DNA from: Bacillus cereus group sp. RP43
Lineage (GTDB): Bacteria > Bacillota > Bacilli > Bacillales > Bacillaceae_G
NCBI RefSeq assembly: GCF_040459645.1
Contig: NZ_JARVHQ010000001.1
Coordinates: 3,782,001 to 3,846,000, forward strand
Length of the DNA: 64,000 nt
Direction of reading: 5' to 3'
In this document: positions 17,575 to 28,008 of the stretch, in pieces
Layout: each line of letters starts with the position of its first letter
Numbering within the stretch: position 1 is the stretch's first letter
Notes under the pieces: model-generated
Databases searched by the model: none
What the model was told of the DNA's origin: nothing
Seen by the model: the letters and a program-made list of their open reading frames with translations, nothing else
Translations under genes and position numbers: made by a program

Positions 17575-17970
17575 TTATATTGTTTTTTTACAGTTTAACT
17601 TCGTATCATTTGGTAAGCGCTTTACTACTATATTTGTCACTTCCCATTCGCCTTCTTCGTTATTAAAAGTAATTGTTACTTTTTCGAATGGTGGAACAAT
17701 TTTCCCACCAACCTGTTCATACTTCGTCACTTCAATAACCGCTTGAAATAAATATGTGCCACTATACACTTTTTTTAAACGGATGATTTTAGGACATTGA
17801 TAAGGTTTCAAATTTCCATATTGTTTTTCAATTGCCTTATTTATTTTTGGAAATAAAACAGAATAAAGTGCATCCTCCACAAGGGGTGCATCATATTGCG
17901 CTACTGACATACTCGGTGAGGAAAAAAGTATAACACTACTGCATACTATAAAATATAATAATTTTCGCAT
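17575..17970 (-). CDS. Secreted DUF3888 family protein
   Basis: 131 residues from the ATG after CGGAGG (MRKLLYFIVCSSVILF...). A signal peptide of about 24 residues (probable cleavage after SVA) precedes a domain with EDALYSVLFPKINKAIEKQYG and a C-terminal beta-rich part ending in two charged strands with two cysteines (C-PKI and N-C-KK) that could pair. It resembles DUF3888, a secreted Bacillus family of unknown function. Stands alone. Confidence 0.75.
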   Translation of the reverse strand: MRKLLYFIVCSSVILFSSPSMSVAQYDAPLVEDALYSVLFPKINKAIEKQYGNLKPYQCPKIIRLKKVYSGTYLFQAVIEVTKYEQVGGKIVPPFEKVTITFNNEEGEWEVTNIVVKRLPNDTKLNCKKTI

Positions 17971-18223
17971 TATAACCTCCGTTTTATTACTCGATTCTTT
18001 CTGCGCACGATAATTATCATACATAGAAACTCCGTTTTATTGTCTCCCACTGCCCTTTTTCTACTCAATTATTATAAAAAAGCCCACAACTCTCTTTTAT
18101 TTTCGTATAATGATACTCATAGTATAATAAACATAATAACAAAGGACTGTTCGTATATATAAAATGAGGCGCTAATCAAACCGGCTCACAAGAACTGTCA
18201 TGCTTTTAGGAGAGGAGTATATT

Positions 18224-20110
18224 ATGCTACAAAATCTGTTTCCAAAACTGCGATTTGCACTAGTTGCAGTCGTTTTATTATGGATAAAAACATATATTGT
18301 GTACAAGCTAGCATTTGATATTAGAATTGATAACTTCTTTGAAGAATTTATGCTTTTTATTAATCCACTAGCTTCGTTACTTTTATTTTTTGGTTTCGCT
18401 TTACTTGCATCTAAGTACCGAAACCGAATTATTATTGTAATTAGTTTTATACTGTCATTTATTTTATTTGGAAATGCAATGTTTTACGGGTTCTATAACG
18501 ATTTTGTTACTTTCCCTGTTTTATTCCAAACAAATAATATGGCTGACTTAGGGACGAGTATAAAAGAACTCTTTACGTATAAAACATTACTTTTATTTGC
18601 AGACGCAATTATTTTAATGTTTATTTCGCGTAAATTCCCATCATTTGGTGATAAAACACCACTTTCTCGCTCTGAGAAGCGAACTTTCTTTAGCGGTGTA
18701 ACAGCATTATTAGCACTACAAATTGTTGTTTCAGTTATATATAAACCACAAATGTTCTCACGCTCATTTGATCGTCAAACTGTCGTGAAAAATTTAGGGT
18801 TATACACATATCATCTATTTGATATTACACTTCAATCTAAGTCTTCAGCTGAGCGTGTATTTGCAAGTGGAGACGGGTTCTCTGAAATTAAAAACTATAC
18901 AGACTCAAAAGATAAACAAGTTGATAAAAACTTATTTGGAGCTGCAAAGGGTAAAAATGTAATTTTAATTTCAATGGAATCTACACAAAGTTTTGTTATT
19001 AATAAAAAAATAAATGGAAAAGAGATTACTCCATTTTTAAATGAGTTTATTAAAGATAGTTTTTATTTCGATAACTTCTATCATCAAACGGGACAAGGTA
19101 AAACTTCTGATGCTGAATTTATCGTTGAAAATTCCCTTTATCCGTTAGACCGTGGTTCTGTATTCTTTACTCATGCAACAAATGAATACACTGCCACACC
19201 AGAACAATTAAAGAAATACGGATATTCTTCTGCTGTCTTCCATTCAAACGATAAAACGTTTTGGAATCGTGATGTAATGTATCCTGCGCTTGGATATGAT
19301 CGTTACTTTAATTTAAATGATTACGTAGGAACGGAACAAATGTCTGTCGGTTGGGGATTAAAAGATAAAGAGTTCTTTGAACAATCTATTCCAAAGTTAA
19401 AATCTTTACCACAACCGTTCTATACAAAATTTATTACGTTAACAAACCATTTTCCATTTCTTCTAAATCCAGAAGATCAATATGTTGATGAATTTAATTC
19501 CGAAAGTGGTGTTTTAAATCGTTACTTCCCAACCGTTCGTTACACGGATGAAGCTCTTAAATTATTTATTAAACAATTGAAAGACGAAGGACTGTATGAT
19601 AATTCCGTTATTGTCATTTATGGTGATCATTACGGCATTTCTGAAAACCATAATGCAGCTATGGCTCAGTTCCTTGGGAAAGACGCTATTACACCGTTTG
19701 ATTCTATGCAATTACAACGCGTCCCTCTCATTATTCATGTGCCTGGCCAAGAAGGAAAAGTCATCTCTAAAGTATCTGGTCAAATTGATATTAAACCAAC
19801 GTTACTTCATTTACTTGGTATTAAAACAAATCAATCCGTAGAATTTGGAACAGACTTATTTACGAAAGAAAAAGACCCTCTTATGGTAATGCGGGACGGT
19901 AGTTTTGTTTCGGAAGGTTATGTTTATACAAAAAATATGTGCTATAAAAGAAGCACAGGTGAAGAAGCTGATTTAACACTATGTCAGCCTTATATTGAAA
20001 AAGCAAAAACAGAATTAAAATTATCCGACAAACTCATTTATGGAGATTTATTACGATTTGATCCTAACAATCGATATAAAACCGGAACGATGAAAACGAA
20101 ATTTGAATAG
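18224..20110 (+). CDS. ltaS: Lipoteichoic acid synthase family protein
   Basis: 628 residues from the ATG behind AGGAGAGGAG. Five TM segments (about residues 10-190) are followed by an extracellular sulfatase-fold domain. Active-site elements are visible: ISMESTQSF (metal-binding Glu), GQGKTSDAEF with the nucleophilic Thr, and IYGDHYGI (metal-binding Asp-His). It transfers glycerol phosphate from phosphatidylglycerol to build LTA outside the membrane. Bacillus genomes hold several paralogues, so it may be a synthase or the LTA primase type; activity not decided here. Works upstream of the Dlt system encoded at 54.9-59.2 kb. Confidence 0.9.
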   Translation: MLQNLFPKLRFALVAVVLLWIKTYIVYKLAFDIRIDNFFEEFMLFINPLASLLLFFGFALLASKYRNRIIIVISFILSFILFGNAMFYGFYNDFVTFPVLFQTNNMADLGTSIKELFTYKTLLLFADAIILMFISRKFPSFGDKTPLSRSEKRTFFSGVTALLALQIVVSVIYKPQMFSRSFDRQTVVKNLGLYTYHLFDITLQSKSSAERVFASGDGFSEIKNYTDSKDKQVDKNLFGAAKGKNVILISMESTQSFVINKKINGKEITPFLNEFIKDSFYFDNFYHQTGQGKTSDAEFIVENSLYPLDRGSVFFTHATNEYTATPEQLKKYGYSSAVFHSNDKTFWNRDVMYPALGYDRYFNLNDYVGTEQMSVGWGLKDKEFFEQSIPKLKSLPQPFYTKFITLTNHFPFLLNPEDQYVDEFNSESGVLNRYFPTVRYTDEALKLFIKQLKDEGLYDNSVIVIYGDHYGISENHNAAMAQFLGKDAITPFDSMQLQRVPLIIHVPGQEGKVISKVSGQIDIKPTLLHLLGIKTNQSVEFGTDLFTKEKDPLMVMRDGSFVSEGYVYTKNMCYKRSTGEEADLTLCQPYIEKAKTELKLSDKLIYGDLLRFDPNNRYKTGTMKTKFE

Positions 20111-20114
20111 TGTA

Positions 20115-20151
20115 GGAAGCAACTTTACAAAAGTTGCTTCCTTTTTTTTTT
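20115..20151 (+). terminator. Terminator of ltaS
   Basis: GGAAGCAACTTT / AAAGTTGCTTCC followed by ten T. Confidence 0.93.
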
Positions 20152-20295
20152 ACTTATTTTTCAAATTTCTCTTCTATACAATCTTTCACAAATTGGGAAT
20201 TTCTTTCGTATGAGGAAGAAATTTATGGTATGATAAAATAAGTAAACTTTCATACACTAATTAAGAATTTATTACAGAAAGCAAGGGATCAGATT

Positions 20296-20997
20296 TTGTA
20301 TAGAGCAGCTATTCCAAACTTATTTACGCTCGGAAATTTATATAGCGGATTTTTGTCAATCGGCTATGCATCTTTAGGATATTATAAATCAGCTGCTATT
20401 TTAGTACTTATCGGGATGATGTTAGATAGTCTTGACGGTCGTGTTGCTCGTTTATTACGCGTTGATTCACAAATGGGAAAAGAGCTTGATTCACTCGCAG
20501 ATGTTGTAACGTTTGGCGCGGCACCTGCCGTGTTAATGTATTACACATCTTTCTCCAACTACGGAATCATTGGACTATACATAGCGGGATTATTCCCACT
20601 GTTCGGAGCATATCGCTTAGCACGATTTAATGTAACACCATCATCTACTTCTATGAAATATTTCACTGGAGTTCCGATTACTGCAGCAGGAGGGCTTGTC
20701 GCTTTCCTAACATTATTTTCACATACCATTCCAAAAATCGTTCTTATTACAGTATTTGTAACGTTCGCATTTTTAATGGTGAGTCGTATTCGTATCCCAA
20801 GTTTAAAAGATGTACCAATTCCACGATATAGCATAATTATTACATTATTTTTAATTGGGATCATTATCACAATGTACCAAACAGGGTTCGGTAATTTTTC
20901 TGTTTTCTTATTCATTGCTATTCCATTATATATTTTGTATATGCTATCTCAATTCATTAGACAAAGACCGTCTAAAAAAGCGAATAAAGAAAAATAA
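20296..20997 (+). CDS. pssA: CDP-diacylglycerol-serine O-phosphatidyltransferase
   Basis: 233 residues from a TTG start after CAAGGGATC; no ATG is available near. The CDP-alcohol phosphotransferase motif DG-x2-AR-x8-G-x3-D-x3-D appears as LDGRVAR...GKELDSLADVV at residues 50-80. Six to seven TM segments and a basic C-terminus. Makes phosphatidylserine for phosphatidylethanolamine synthesis. Not followed by psd here; monocistronic. Confidence 0.93.
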   Translation: MYRAAIPNLFTLGNLYSGFLSIGYASLGYYKSAAILVLIGMMLDSLDGRVARLLRVDSQMGKELDSLADVVTFGAAPAVLMYYTSFSNYGIIGLYIAGLFPLFGAYRLARFNVTPSSTSMKYFTGVPITAAGGLVAFLTLFSHTIPKIVLITVFVTFAFLMVSRIRIPSLKDVPIPRYSIIITLFLIGIIITMYQTGFGNFSVFLFIAIPLYILYMLSQFIRQRPSKKANKEK

Positions 20998-21000
20998 AAA

Positions 21001-21034
21001 GAAACCTTCCGAATACGGAAGGTTTCTTTTTATT
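21001..21034. terminator. Bidirectional terminator between pssA and the dehydrogenase gene
   Basis: GAAACCTTCCG-AATA-CGGAAGGTTTC with T runs on both sides. Confidence 0.92.
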
Positions 21035-22001
21035 TTGTAACTAATAATTTTTGATTTACAGGTGTTACAGGTTCTTCATTGTTTAATACAGCTAAAATAT
21101 TTCTCACTGCCATTTCAGCCATCGCATCACGAGTTTCGAATGTTGCATTTCCTACGTGAGGAGCAAGTACTACATTCTTTAATCCTTTTAGCTCTTCTGT
21201 AATTTTCGGTTCAAATTCAAATACGTCAAGAGCTGCACCTTCAATTTCATTCGTTTTTAGTGCATGAGCAAGTGCTGATTCATGCATAATTGGTCCACGT
21301 GAAGCATTTATAATATATGCTGTTTTCTTCATCATTTTAAACTGTTCTTCATCAATCATATGATGTAATTTCGGATTATAAGCACAGTTAATTGTAATAA
21401 AGTCCGATGTTTGTAATAATTCTTCCAATGTTACATATGTTGCTCCCAGTTCACTTTCAGCTTCGGGCTTACGATTTGGCCCTGTATATAAAATATCCAT
21501 TCCAAATGCTTTCGCACGCTTTGCAACTGCCTTCCCGATTTCTCCAAGGCCAATAATTCCAATTGTCTTACCGTGTACTTCGCGGCCTAAGAAAAATAAT
21601 GGTGCCCAGCCGTTAAATCCAGTTGTACGACATAAACTATCCCCTTCAGGAATTCTGCGTGCCGCTGCTAAAAGCAGTGCAAATGTTAATTCTGCTGTCG
21701 CTTCAGTTGATACTTTCGGTGTATTCGATACTACAATTCCTTTTTCTCCTGCATACGTGAAATCAATATTATCGTAACCAGCACCGTAGTTTGCAACAAT
21801 CTTTAAATGAGGTGCCGCATCAATAACTTCTTTCGTCACCTTTGTAGAAAGTAAGCTTAACAATGCATCTTTATCTTTTACACGCTCTGTTAATTCATCT
21901 AAAGAAATTAACTCTTCTTTATCGTACATTTCTACATCATGATCCTTTAATAATTCTAATCCGATTTCTGGAATTTTCCCTGCAACTAATATTTTCGCCA
22001 C
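21030..22001 (-). CDS. D-isomer specific 2-hydroxyacid dehydrogenase
   Basis: 323 residues from a GTG at 22001 with AGAGG 8 nt upstream (MAKILVAGKIPEIG). NAD-binding GIIGLGEIGKAVAKRAKAFGM around residue 148, NASRGPIMHE, and the catalytic histidine in APHVGNATFETR near residue 285 define the family. Closest in character to glyoxylate/hydroxypyruvate reductases (YvcT/GyaR type); exact substrate not readable. Monocistronic, sharing a terminator with pssA. Confidence 0.88.
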   Translation of the reverse strand: MAKILVAGKIPEIGLELLKDHDVEMYDKEELISLDELTERVKDKDALLSLLSTKVTKEVIDAAPHLKIVANYGAGYDNIDFTYAGEKGIVVSNTPKVSTEATAELTFALLLAAARRIPEGDSLCRTTGFNGWAPLFFLGREVHGKTIGIIGLGEIGKAVAKRAKAFGMDILYTGPNRKPEAESELGATYVTLEELLQTSDFITINCAYNPKLHHMIDEEQFKMMKKTAYIINASRGPIMHESALAHALKTNEIEGAALDVFEFEPKITEELKGLKNVVLAPHVGNATFETRDAMAEMAVRNILAVLNNEEPVTPVNQKLLVTK

Positions 22002-22118
22002 TACTAACACCTCTTCTATACAAAATAAGATATCTCTTATATTTCATTGTAAGAAATCCACATATAAAAACCAAGGAATTTGATTATAGTTTTGAAAATC
22101 GACACTTTTTCCCATAAG

Positions 22119-22147
22119 AAAAGAGGAGATTCATCTCTCCTCTCTTC
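22119..22147 (-). terminator. Terminator after the 54-aa protein gene
   Basis: GAGAGGAGA / TCTCCTCTTTTC hairpin immediately after the stop on the minus strand, ending in a T-rich stretch. Confidence 0.7.
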
Positions 22148-22312
22148 TTACGCTTTCTCTTGTGATTCTTGCCCAAGCTTTGCATCGATTGTTCCTTCTG
22201 CAACTGTATCGCTAATTTGTTCTTCGATAACTGAGTTAGCTGTATTATTCGTTTCAGAAGTATAAGCCTGATTTGCCGCTTGTACGTTTTGTTTATTTTG
22301 TTGTTTCGCCAT
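22148..22312 (-). CDS. Small hydrophilic protein, YozQ/DUF4025-like (54 aa)
   Basis: ATG with a perfect AAAGGAGGGTGG ribosome site. The protein (MAKQQNKQNVQAANQAY..., then EEQISDTVAEGTIDAKL) is Gln/Asn-rich with no hydrophobic segment. The ISDT-x-EGTIDxKL stretch is reminiscent of the DUF4025 (YozQ) family, known only as small Bacillus proteins probably made in sporulation. The match is from memory and moderate. It is monocistronic with its own terminator. A longer overlapping frame in this region is a shadow. Confidence 0.7.
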   Translation of the reverse strand: MAKQQNKQNVQAANQAYTSETNNTANSVIEEQISDTVAEGTIDAKLGQESQEKA

Positions 22313-22380
22313 TTTCCACCCTCCTTTTCATTCTTTCTTATTTTGAACAAAAAGGGTGGTTTTCATCAACAAATCGTGTT

Positions 22381-23400
22381 TTATTTTGAAATTGTTACTT
22401 CTTCTTCAAGCAATCTCATCGTTCTTACTCGTTTCGTAAATGTAGCTACGTGAGAAATATCATGATTGCGTAATGTCTTTATATTTTCTTCCACATATTT
22501 CCCTAAATCATGCGGATAATGGGCATCTGAGGAGAGAGTAATCGGAACTCCATGCTTAGCTAACACTTGTAAATAAAGCGGACTTGGACACATTTCGCGC
22601 ACAGGATAGCGATAGTACAATCCCGCATTTATTTCTGTTGCGGTATTCGTTTCTACTAACGCACGCGCAATTTCCTTATAATAAGAAAGCTGTTCATTCT
22701 CATCTAACCGGTAATTAAATACTTTTATGTTATCGAGGTGAGCTATAATATCAAAGAGCTCAGAACGAACAGCACTTTCAACTGTAGCGAAAAACGTATG
22801 ATATAAAGTATGTAACTCATGCGTATCAAAATACCCTTGCGTATCTGGATTATCAAATCCCCATCCATCTATAAAATGGACCGAACCGATTACATAATCA
22901 AAGTCTCCTAAAGCTAGTAAGCCTTTTAACTCTTGTTCACCGCCGATAAAATAATCCGCTTCAATTCCAAGTTTAAGTGTTATCCCCCTTTTACTCCATC
23001 GTTCTTTCGCCTCTTCAATTGCCTTTGTAAAATCATATATTGAAGTTACTCTTACTTGGTCTAGCCATTCCTTCTGTAAACGACCGAGTTTTGAATCACT
23101 AATATCTACATATTTTTCATAATACCCTTTCGCCTCGTGAAAACGATATAAATGATCGACAATGCCAACTTCTTTTATTCCTTTTCGTAAAGCTTCTTCT
23201 AAATATAAATCAATCCATTTCGCTGTAAATGGGCCTTCCTTCACACGTTTTTGCAGGCGTTCTTGTGTTTTCATAAGCCAGCCTATTGAATGTTTATCTT
23301 CTTTAAGCGGTTCATAATATTGTAGTGCATCATTTATTTTAGCAAGCCAGCCTATTGAATAAGGCCCTTCTTCTAAATGAAGGTGATAGTCCACTTTCAT
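22381..23400 (-). CDS. hisJ: PHP-domain histidinol-phosphatase (HisJ-like)
   Basis: 339 residues from the ATG with AAGGAGGG 8 nt upstream (MKVDYHLHLEEG). PHP motifs: DYHLH (motif I), GIVDHLYRF, EADYFIG, GSVHFIDGW, HLDNIKVF and SSDAHYPHDLG, supplying a trinuclear metal site. It lies 13 nt after hisE at the end of the his operon, which supports histidinol phosphate dephosphorylation. Odd feature: a ~60-residue N-terminal insertion after motif I with three related segments (SIGWLAK, SIGWLMK, TAKWIDL), not usual for HisJ/HisK. Confidence 0.87.
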   Translation of the reverse strand: MKVDYHLHLEEGPYSIGWLAKINDALQYYEPLKEDKHSIGWLMKTQERLQKRVKEGPFTAKWIDLYLEEALRKGIKEVGIVDHLYRFHEAKGYYEKYVDISDSKLGRLQKEWLDQVRVTSIYDFTKAIEEAKERWSKRGITLKLGIEADYFIGGEQELKGLLALGDFDYVIGSVHFIDGWGFDNPDTQGYFDTHELHTLYHTFFATVESAVRSELFDIIAHLDNIKVFNYRLDENEQLSYYKEIARALVETNTATEINAGLYYRYPVREMCPSPLYLQVLAKHGVPITLSSDAHYPHDLGKYVEENIKTLRNHDISHVATFTKRVRTMRLLEEEVTISK

Positions 23401-23413
23401 CCACATTCCCTCC

Positions 23414-23737
23414 TTATAATGTATCTATTTCTTTTCGATCTCCTACTCTTGAAAGCTTTCCATTTCTTTCTTTCACTTCTTGCATGACATCTTCTAATGA
23501 AATATTTTTTTCAGCTAATAGAACAAAACAGTGATAGAACACATCAACCATTTCTTTTACTAGTTCTTCTTTATCATTATTTTTAGACGCGATAATTACT
23601 TCGGTGCACTCCTCACCAATTTTCTTTAAAATTTTATCTTCACCTTTTGAAAATAAATAATTCGTATATGATTCAGAGAGTGGATTTTTCTTTCGTTCTT
23701 CAATTGTTTCAAATAATAACTTAAGGATATCTTCCAT
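23414..23737 (-). CDS. hisE: Phosphoribosyl-ATP pyrophosphatase
   Basis: 107 residues, all-alpha MazG-like fold with the metal-binding [13 protein letters not shown] and [13 protein letters not shown]. Second step of histidine synthesis. Here it is a separate gene 10 nt after hisI; in B. subtilis the two are one polypeptide. Confidence 0.95.
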   Translation of the reverse strand: MEDILKLLFETIEERKKNPLSESYTNYLFSKGEDKILKKIGEECTEVIIASKNNDKEELVKEMVDVFYHCFVLLAEKNISLEDVMQEVKERNGKLSRVGDRKEIDTL

Positions 23738-23747
23738 ATGTACCCCC

Positions 23748-24053
23748 CTATATAATTTTATAGTGAAAACACGTTTTTTCTCCCGTATGGCAAGCAGGCC
23801 CTATTTGCTTTACGACAACAACGATTGAATCTTGATCACAGTCTAAATAAAGTGACTGAACATATTGGACATTACCTGATGTTTCTCCTTTATTCCATAA
23901 CGATTGTCTCGAGCGGGAATAAAACCATGTTTTTTTCGTTTCCAACGTCTTTTCATACGCTTCTTTATTCATATAAGCTAGCATTAAAACTTCTTTCGTA
24001 TCTTCCTCGATAACAACAGCTGGTATCAATCCTTTTGAAAAGTTAGGTTTCAT
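23748..24053 (-). CDS. hisI: Phosphoribosyl-AMP cyclohydrolase
   Basis: 101 residues with [19 protein letters not shown] and the zinc/magnesium ligands in DCDQDSIVV and [10 protein letters not shown]. Third step of the pathway. The ATG overlaps the hisF stop (ATGA), implying translational coupling. Lacks the C-terminal HisE domain. Confidence 0.96.
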   Translation of the reverse strand: MKPNFSKGLIPAVVIEEDTKEVLMLAYMNKEAYEKTLETKKTWFYSRSRQSLWNKGETSGNVQYVQSLYLDCDQDSIVVVVKQIGPACHTGEKTCFHYKII

Positions 24054-24808
24054 AACCGCACCTCAACGTTTGCTTCTCTTAATTTCCTCTTCACACCCTG
24101 TACAGTTGCCTCGCCATAATGAAAGATTGATGCTGCTAATGCTGCATCAACTGTTGTCTTTTGAAATACTTCTATAATGTGATCCGCATGACCACATCCT
24201 CCAGATGCGATTACCGGGACAGAAACGCTGTTTGAAATTGCTTCTGTTAGCCGAAGATCATATCCATTTTTTGTTCCATCTGCATCCATACTCGTCAGTA
24301 AAATTTCTCCTGCCCCTAGCTGGGCAACGCGCTTCGCCCATTCGATTGCATCCATCCCTGTATCGACTCTTCCGCCGTTCACGTATACATTCCATTTATC
24401 TTCCTCTACTTTTCTAGCATCAATTGCTACAACAATACATTGTGAGCCAAAATGTTCTGCACCTTCCTGGATTAACTTCGGACTTCTCACTGCCGCTGAG
24501 TTTATTGAAACTTTATCCGCTCCAGCTCTTAGTAAATTGTACATATCTCTCACATTTGAAATCCCCCCGCCAACTGTAAGCGGAATAAATACTTTTGAAG
24601 CTGTTTTTTCTACAACATCTATAATCGTTTTTCGCCCTTCATGCGTCGCAGTAATGTCTAAAAATACAATTTCATCTGCTCCAGCATCATTATATAAAGC
24701 GGCTATTTCAACAGGATCACCGACGTCTTGTAACCCTATAAAATTCACACCCTTTACTACCCGCCCTTCTTTCACATCTAGACATGGAATAATTCGTTTC
24801 GCTAACAT
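24050..24808 (-). CDS. hisF: Imidazole glycerol phosphate synthase, cyclase subunit
   Basis: 252 residues, TIM barrel. [12 protein letters not shown] with catalytic Asp11, and [13 protein letters not shown] with Asp130, plus phosphate loops VGGGIS and ASGGCG. Combines with HisH (glutaminase) to form IGP and AICAR. Overlaps hisA by 7 nt. Confidence 0.97.
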   Translation of the reverse strand: MLAKRIIPCLDVKEGRVVKGVNFIGLQDVGDPVEIAALYNDAGADEIVFLDITATHEGRKTIIDVVEKTASKVFIPLTVGGGISNVRDMYNLLRAGADKVSINSAAVRSPKLIQEGAEHFGSQCIVVAIDARKVEEDKWNVYVNGGRVDTGMDAIEWAKRVAQLGAGEILLTSMDADGTKNGYDLRLTEAISNSVSVPVIASGGCGHADHIIEVFQKTTVDAALAASIFHYGEATVQGVKRKLREANVEVRL

Positions 24809-25521
24809 AGCTTTGTCACCTGTAACACTTCTTCTAAATCAATCGTTTTCTCGTAAAGTGCCTTTCCAATTATGACGCCATATATATTCATATCATTTAA
24901 TTTTTTCACATCTTGAATAGATGCTACTCCTCCAGAAGCAATGAGACGAACGCCTACGCTTTTTTGTAATAACTCTAATTGCTCAAAATTTGGCCCTGCC
25001 AGCGTCCCGTCTTTCGAAATGTCTGTAAACACAATCGTTTGAACACCTAAATTCTCCATTTGCTTTGCTAAATCAATGTAAGAAATTTCAGACATGTCAA
25101 GCCAGCCTCTCGTTGCTACAAAACCATTTTTCGCGTCAATTCCAACTATGATTTTCTCTTTGTATAGACGAACTGCTTCCTCTAAAAATGCCTTATCATA
25201 AAGAGCAGCTGTTCCTAAAATTACTTTTTCTACACCGACTAACAATAACTTCTCTACTGCCGCAAGTGATCGAACTCCTCCTCCAACTTGCACAGGAATA
25301 CGTACCGTCCTGCATATCCTTTCAATTACGGACAAATTTACTGACTCCCCAGCAATTGCACCATCTAAATCAACAATGTGTAGTATTTTCGCTCCAAACT
25401 TTTCAAATATGAGCGCTTGCGCAACCGGGTCTTCATTCATTACTGTTTCCTTACTAAATTCCCCTTGATAAAGTCTAACGCATCGACCTTCTTTTAAATC
25501 GATAGCTGGGAAGATTTCCAT
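24802..25521 (-). CDS. hisA: ProFAR isomerase
   Basis: 239 residues, TIM barrel related to His[17 protein letters not shown] at the N-terminus, [21 protein letters not shown] with the catalytic Asp, and ASGGVAS. Overlaps hisH by 28 nt, a tight coupling within the operon. Confidence 0.97.
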   Translation of the reverse strand: MEIFPAIDLKEGRCVRLYQGEFSKETVMNEDPVAQALIFEKFGAKILHIVDLDGAIAGESVNLSVIERICRTVRIPVQVGGGVRSLAAVEKLLLVGVEKVILGTAALYDKAFLEEAVRLYKEKIIVGIDAKNGFVATRGWLDMSEISYIDLAKQMENLGVQTIVFTDISKDGTLAGPNFEQLELLQKSVGVRLIASGGVASIQDVKKLNDMNIYGVIIGKALYEKTIDLEEVLQVTKLC

Positions 25522-26123
25522 GCTTCTACCACCCCTTTGAAATTTTTCAACATTTGCATTCCAATGTCACCACTTTTTTCAGGATGAAACTGTGCGCCGT
25601 ATATATTTCCTTTTGCTACAAAACCAGGTACTTGCACTCCATACTCACTTGACCCATACACAATTTCATTTGGACAATCTGCATAATAAGAGTGGACATA
25701 GTATACGAAAGAACCGTCCTCTACTCCATTCCAAAGCGATATTTCTCCATCTTTCTTTAATTCATTCCACCCCATATGTGGAATTTTATAAGGAACTTTT
25801 AACTTTCTAATGACACCTGGCAATAAATTTAATCCGTTACAGTCTTGTAGTTCCTCACTTTTTTCAAATAAAAGCTGCATTCCTAAGCAAATGCCCAGAA
25901 GCGGCTTCCCTGAACTCCCAACTTCTTTTAGCACACATACTAAATCTTTTTCTTCTAAAATGTCCATCGCCTTCGGAAATGCGCCTACTCCCGGTAAAAT
26001 AACGCCATCACTTCTCAATATTTCTTCTTTGTCATCCGTTACGATGTACTCTGCTCCAATATATTTTAATGCTTGTTCCACACTGCGAATATTCCCCATT
26101 CCATAATCTATAATAGTAATCAA
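25494..26123 (-). CDS. hisH: Imidazole glycerol phosphate synthase, glutaminase subunit
   Basis: 209 residues, class I glutamine amidotransferase. Nucleophile in [11 protein letters not shown] (Cys about residue 80), and the His/Glu pair in [10 protein letters not shown] near residue 180. Supplies ammonia to HisF. Directly abuts hisB. Confidence 0.96.
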   Translation of the reverse strand: MITIIDYGMGNIRSVEQALKYIGAEYIVTDDKEEILRSDGVILPGVGAFPKAMDILEEKDLVCVLKEVGSSGKPLLGICLGMQLLFEKSEELQDCNGLNLLPGVIRKLKVPYKIPHMGWNELKKDGEISLWNGVEDGSFVYYVHSYYADCPNEIVYGSSEYGVQVPGFVAKGNIYGAQFHPEKSGDIGMQMLKNFKGVVEAWKSSQLSI

Positions 26124-26708
26124 TTACAACATCCCTTTCGTTGAATTTACACCAGTAATGTTGGCGTTTTTATCGACTGCCTCTCTAAGCGCTCGACCAA
26201 ATGCTTTAAATAGAGCTTCAATTTTGTGATGTGTATTGCTTCCGTATAAAATGCGAGCATGTAACGTAATATTTGCAGCATGGGCAACTGCTCTAAAAAA
26301 TTCTTCCGTTAGTTCTGTGTCAAAATCTCCGAGCTTCGGATTTGTTAATTCACCTTGAAATACAATATATGAGCGCCCGCTTATATCAATCGCGACAAAT
26401 CCTAAAGATTCATCCATCGGTACATACGCTGAGCCGTAACGGTTAATCCCCTCTTTATTTTGCAATGCTTCTTTCAAGCAAGTTCCGAGTACAATTCCAA
26501 CATCTTCAACCGTATGATGCGCATCAACGAATACATCACCTTCAGCTTCAACTTGCAAACCGAATCTTCCATGCCTAGCAAATAAAGTTAGCATATGATC
26601 AAAAAAACCAACTCCCGTTTGCACAGAAACACTCGTACTTTCATCGAGCTGCAAACTTAATTTAATCTTTGTTTCAGTCGTCTCACGTGCTTGACTCGAT
26701 TGGCGCAT
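26124..26708 (-). CDS. hisB: Imidazoleglycerol-phosphate dehydratase
   Basis: 194 residues with both metal-binding motifs [11 protein letters not shown] and [16 protein letters not shown]. Monofunctional type, without the N-terminal phosphatase domain of enteric HisB, consistent with a separate PHP-type phosphatase at the operon end. Overlaps hisD by 1 nt. Confidence 0.97.
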   Translation of the reverse strand: MRQSSQARETTETKIKLSLQLDESTSVSVQTGVGFFDHMLTLFARHGRFGLQVEAEGDVFVDAHHTVEDVGIVLGTCLKEALQNKEGINRYGSAYVPMDESLGFVAIDISGRSYIVFQGELTNPKLGDFDTELTEEFFRAVAHAANITLHARILYGSNTHHKIEALFKAFGRALREAVDKNANITGVNSTKGML

Positions 26709-27997
26709 TATTCTTCCTCCTTAAACCTAATTTGGATCGCTCTTGCGTGTGCATGTAAACCTTCTTTATTTGCAAGTTCTACAATATGATGCTGTACACT
26801 TCTTAACGCTTCTTCCGTATAAGAAACGAAGCTTGATTTTTTCACGAAATCATCGACGGATAACGGAGAAAAAAATCTTGCCGTTCCACTTGTCGGTAAT
26901 ACGTGATTCGGCCCCGCCAAATAATCTCCGAGCGGTTCAGGTGCATATGGACCAAGGAAAATTGATCCAGCATGCTTTACATAAGCTAGAGCATTCATTG
27001 GCTCTTTTATGTGTAACTCTAAATGTTCTGGAGCAATTTCATTTGATAATTGAAATGCCTCTCCTAAAGAAGGAACAATAAAAATCGCTCCATTTCTTTT
27101 TATTGACTCACGAGCTATTTCACTTCTTGGTAACGTCTCTAGCTGTCTTTCTATTTCTCTTTCTACTTCTTTAGCAAGGTGTACATTCGTTGTAATACAA
27201 ATAGCAGTCGCTCTTTCATCATGCTCTGCTTGTGATAATAAATCAGCAGCAATATATTCGGCATTTCCTGTTTCATCTGCGATAACTACAATTTCTGATG
27301 GTCCAGCAATCATATCGATATTGACTACCCCATATACTTCTCGCTTCGCTAGAGCAACATACAAATTTCCAGGTCCAACTATTTTATCTACTTTAGGAAT
27401 CGATTCCGTTCCATATGCTAGAGCAGCAATTGCTTGAGCACCACCGGCCATATAAATTTCATCTACACCTGCAAGACTTGCAGCAGCTAAAATATGCGAA
27501 TCAATTCCTCCTTGCCTCGGCGGTGTTACCATTACAATTTTTTTCACTCCTGCGAGTTTTGCTGGCAATACATTCATTAATACTGATGAAGGATACGAAG
27601 CAGTCCCGCCTGGCACATATACACCTACATTTTCTAACGGCTGAATGAGCTGTCCTCTAATTACCCCTTCACTCACGCAATCGAACATCGATTGTCTTTT
27701 TTGCTTTTCGTGATACGAGACAATGTTTTTCTTTGCCTCTTCTAACGCTTCTAAAAAAGCTTGTTCTACAAACCTACTTGCTTGTTTTATTTCTTCTGCA
27801 CTTACACGAAAATTTTTGATTTCTACACCATCAAACTTTTTTGTATAGAACGATAACGCCTCATCTTTACTCTCCCTTACGTTTTGAACAATTTCGCTTA
27901 CACTTCTTTGAACAGTTTCTTCTATTATATGTGCGCTTTCTCGTAGCAATTTTATTTTCGATAAAGCCTCTTGGAAATCTTCAAAAACTATCTCCAT
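26708..27997 (-). CDS. hisD: Histidinol dehydrogenase
   Basis: 429 residues. Landmarks: [41 protein letters not shown] with zinc-binding Gln/His, and the C-terminal [14 protein letters not shown] plus HARAIQIR. Two successive NAD+-dependent oxidations of histidinol. Normal length. Confidence 0.97.
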   Translation of the reverse strand: MEIVFEDFQEALSKIKLLRESAHIIEETVQRSVSEIVQNVRESKDEALSFYTKKFDGVEIKNFRVSAEEIKQASRFVEQAFLEALEEAKKNIVSYHEKQKRQSMFDCVSEGVIRGQLIQPLENVGVYVPGGTASYPSSVLMNVLPAKLAGVKKIVMVTPPRQGGIDSHILAAASLAGVDEIYMAGGAQAIAALAYGTESIPKVDKIVGPGNLYVALAKREVYGVVNIDMIAGPSEIVVIADETGNAEYIAADLLSQAEHDERATAICITTNVHLAKEVEREIERQLETLPRSEIARESIKRNGAIFIVPSLGEAFQLSNEIAPEHLELHIKEPMNALAYVKHAGSIFLGPYAPEPLGDYLAGPNHVLPTSGTARFFSPLSVDDFVKKSSFVSYTEEALRSVQHHIVELANKEGLHAHARAIQIRFKEEE

Positions 27998-28008
27998 TTA
28001 AAGTCCCC

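Noticed and set aside
22084..22350. 88-codon frame over the 54-aa gene
   Set aside because: Out of frame with the strong AAAGGAGGGTGG-ATG and rich in Lys/Arg/Asn typical of a shadow frame.
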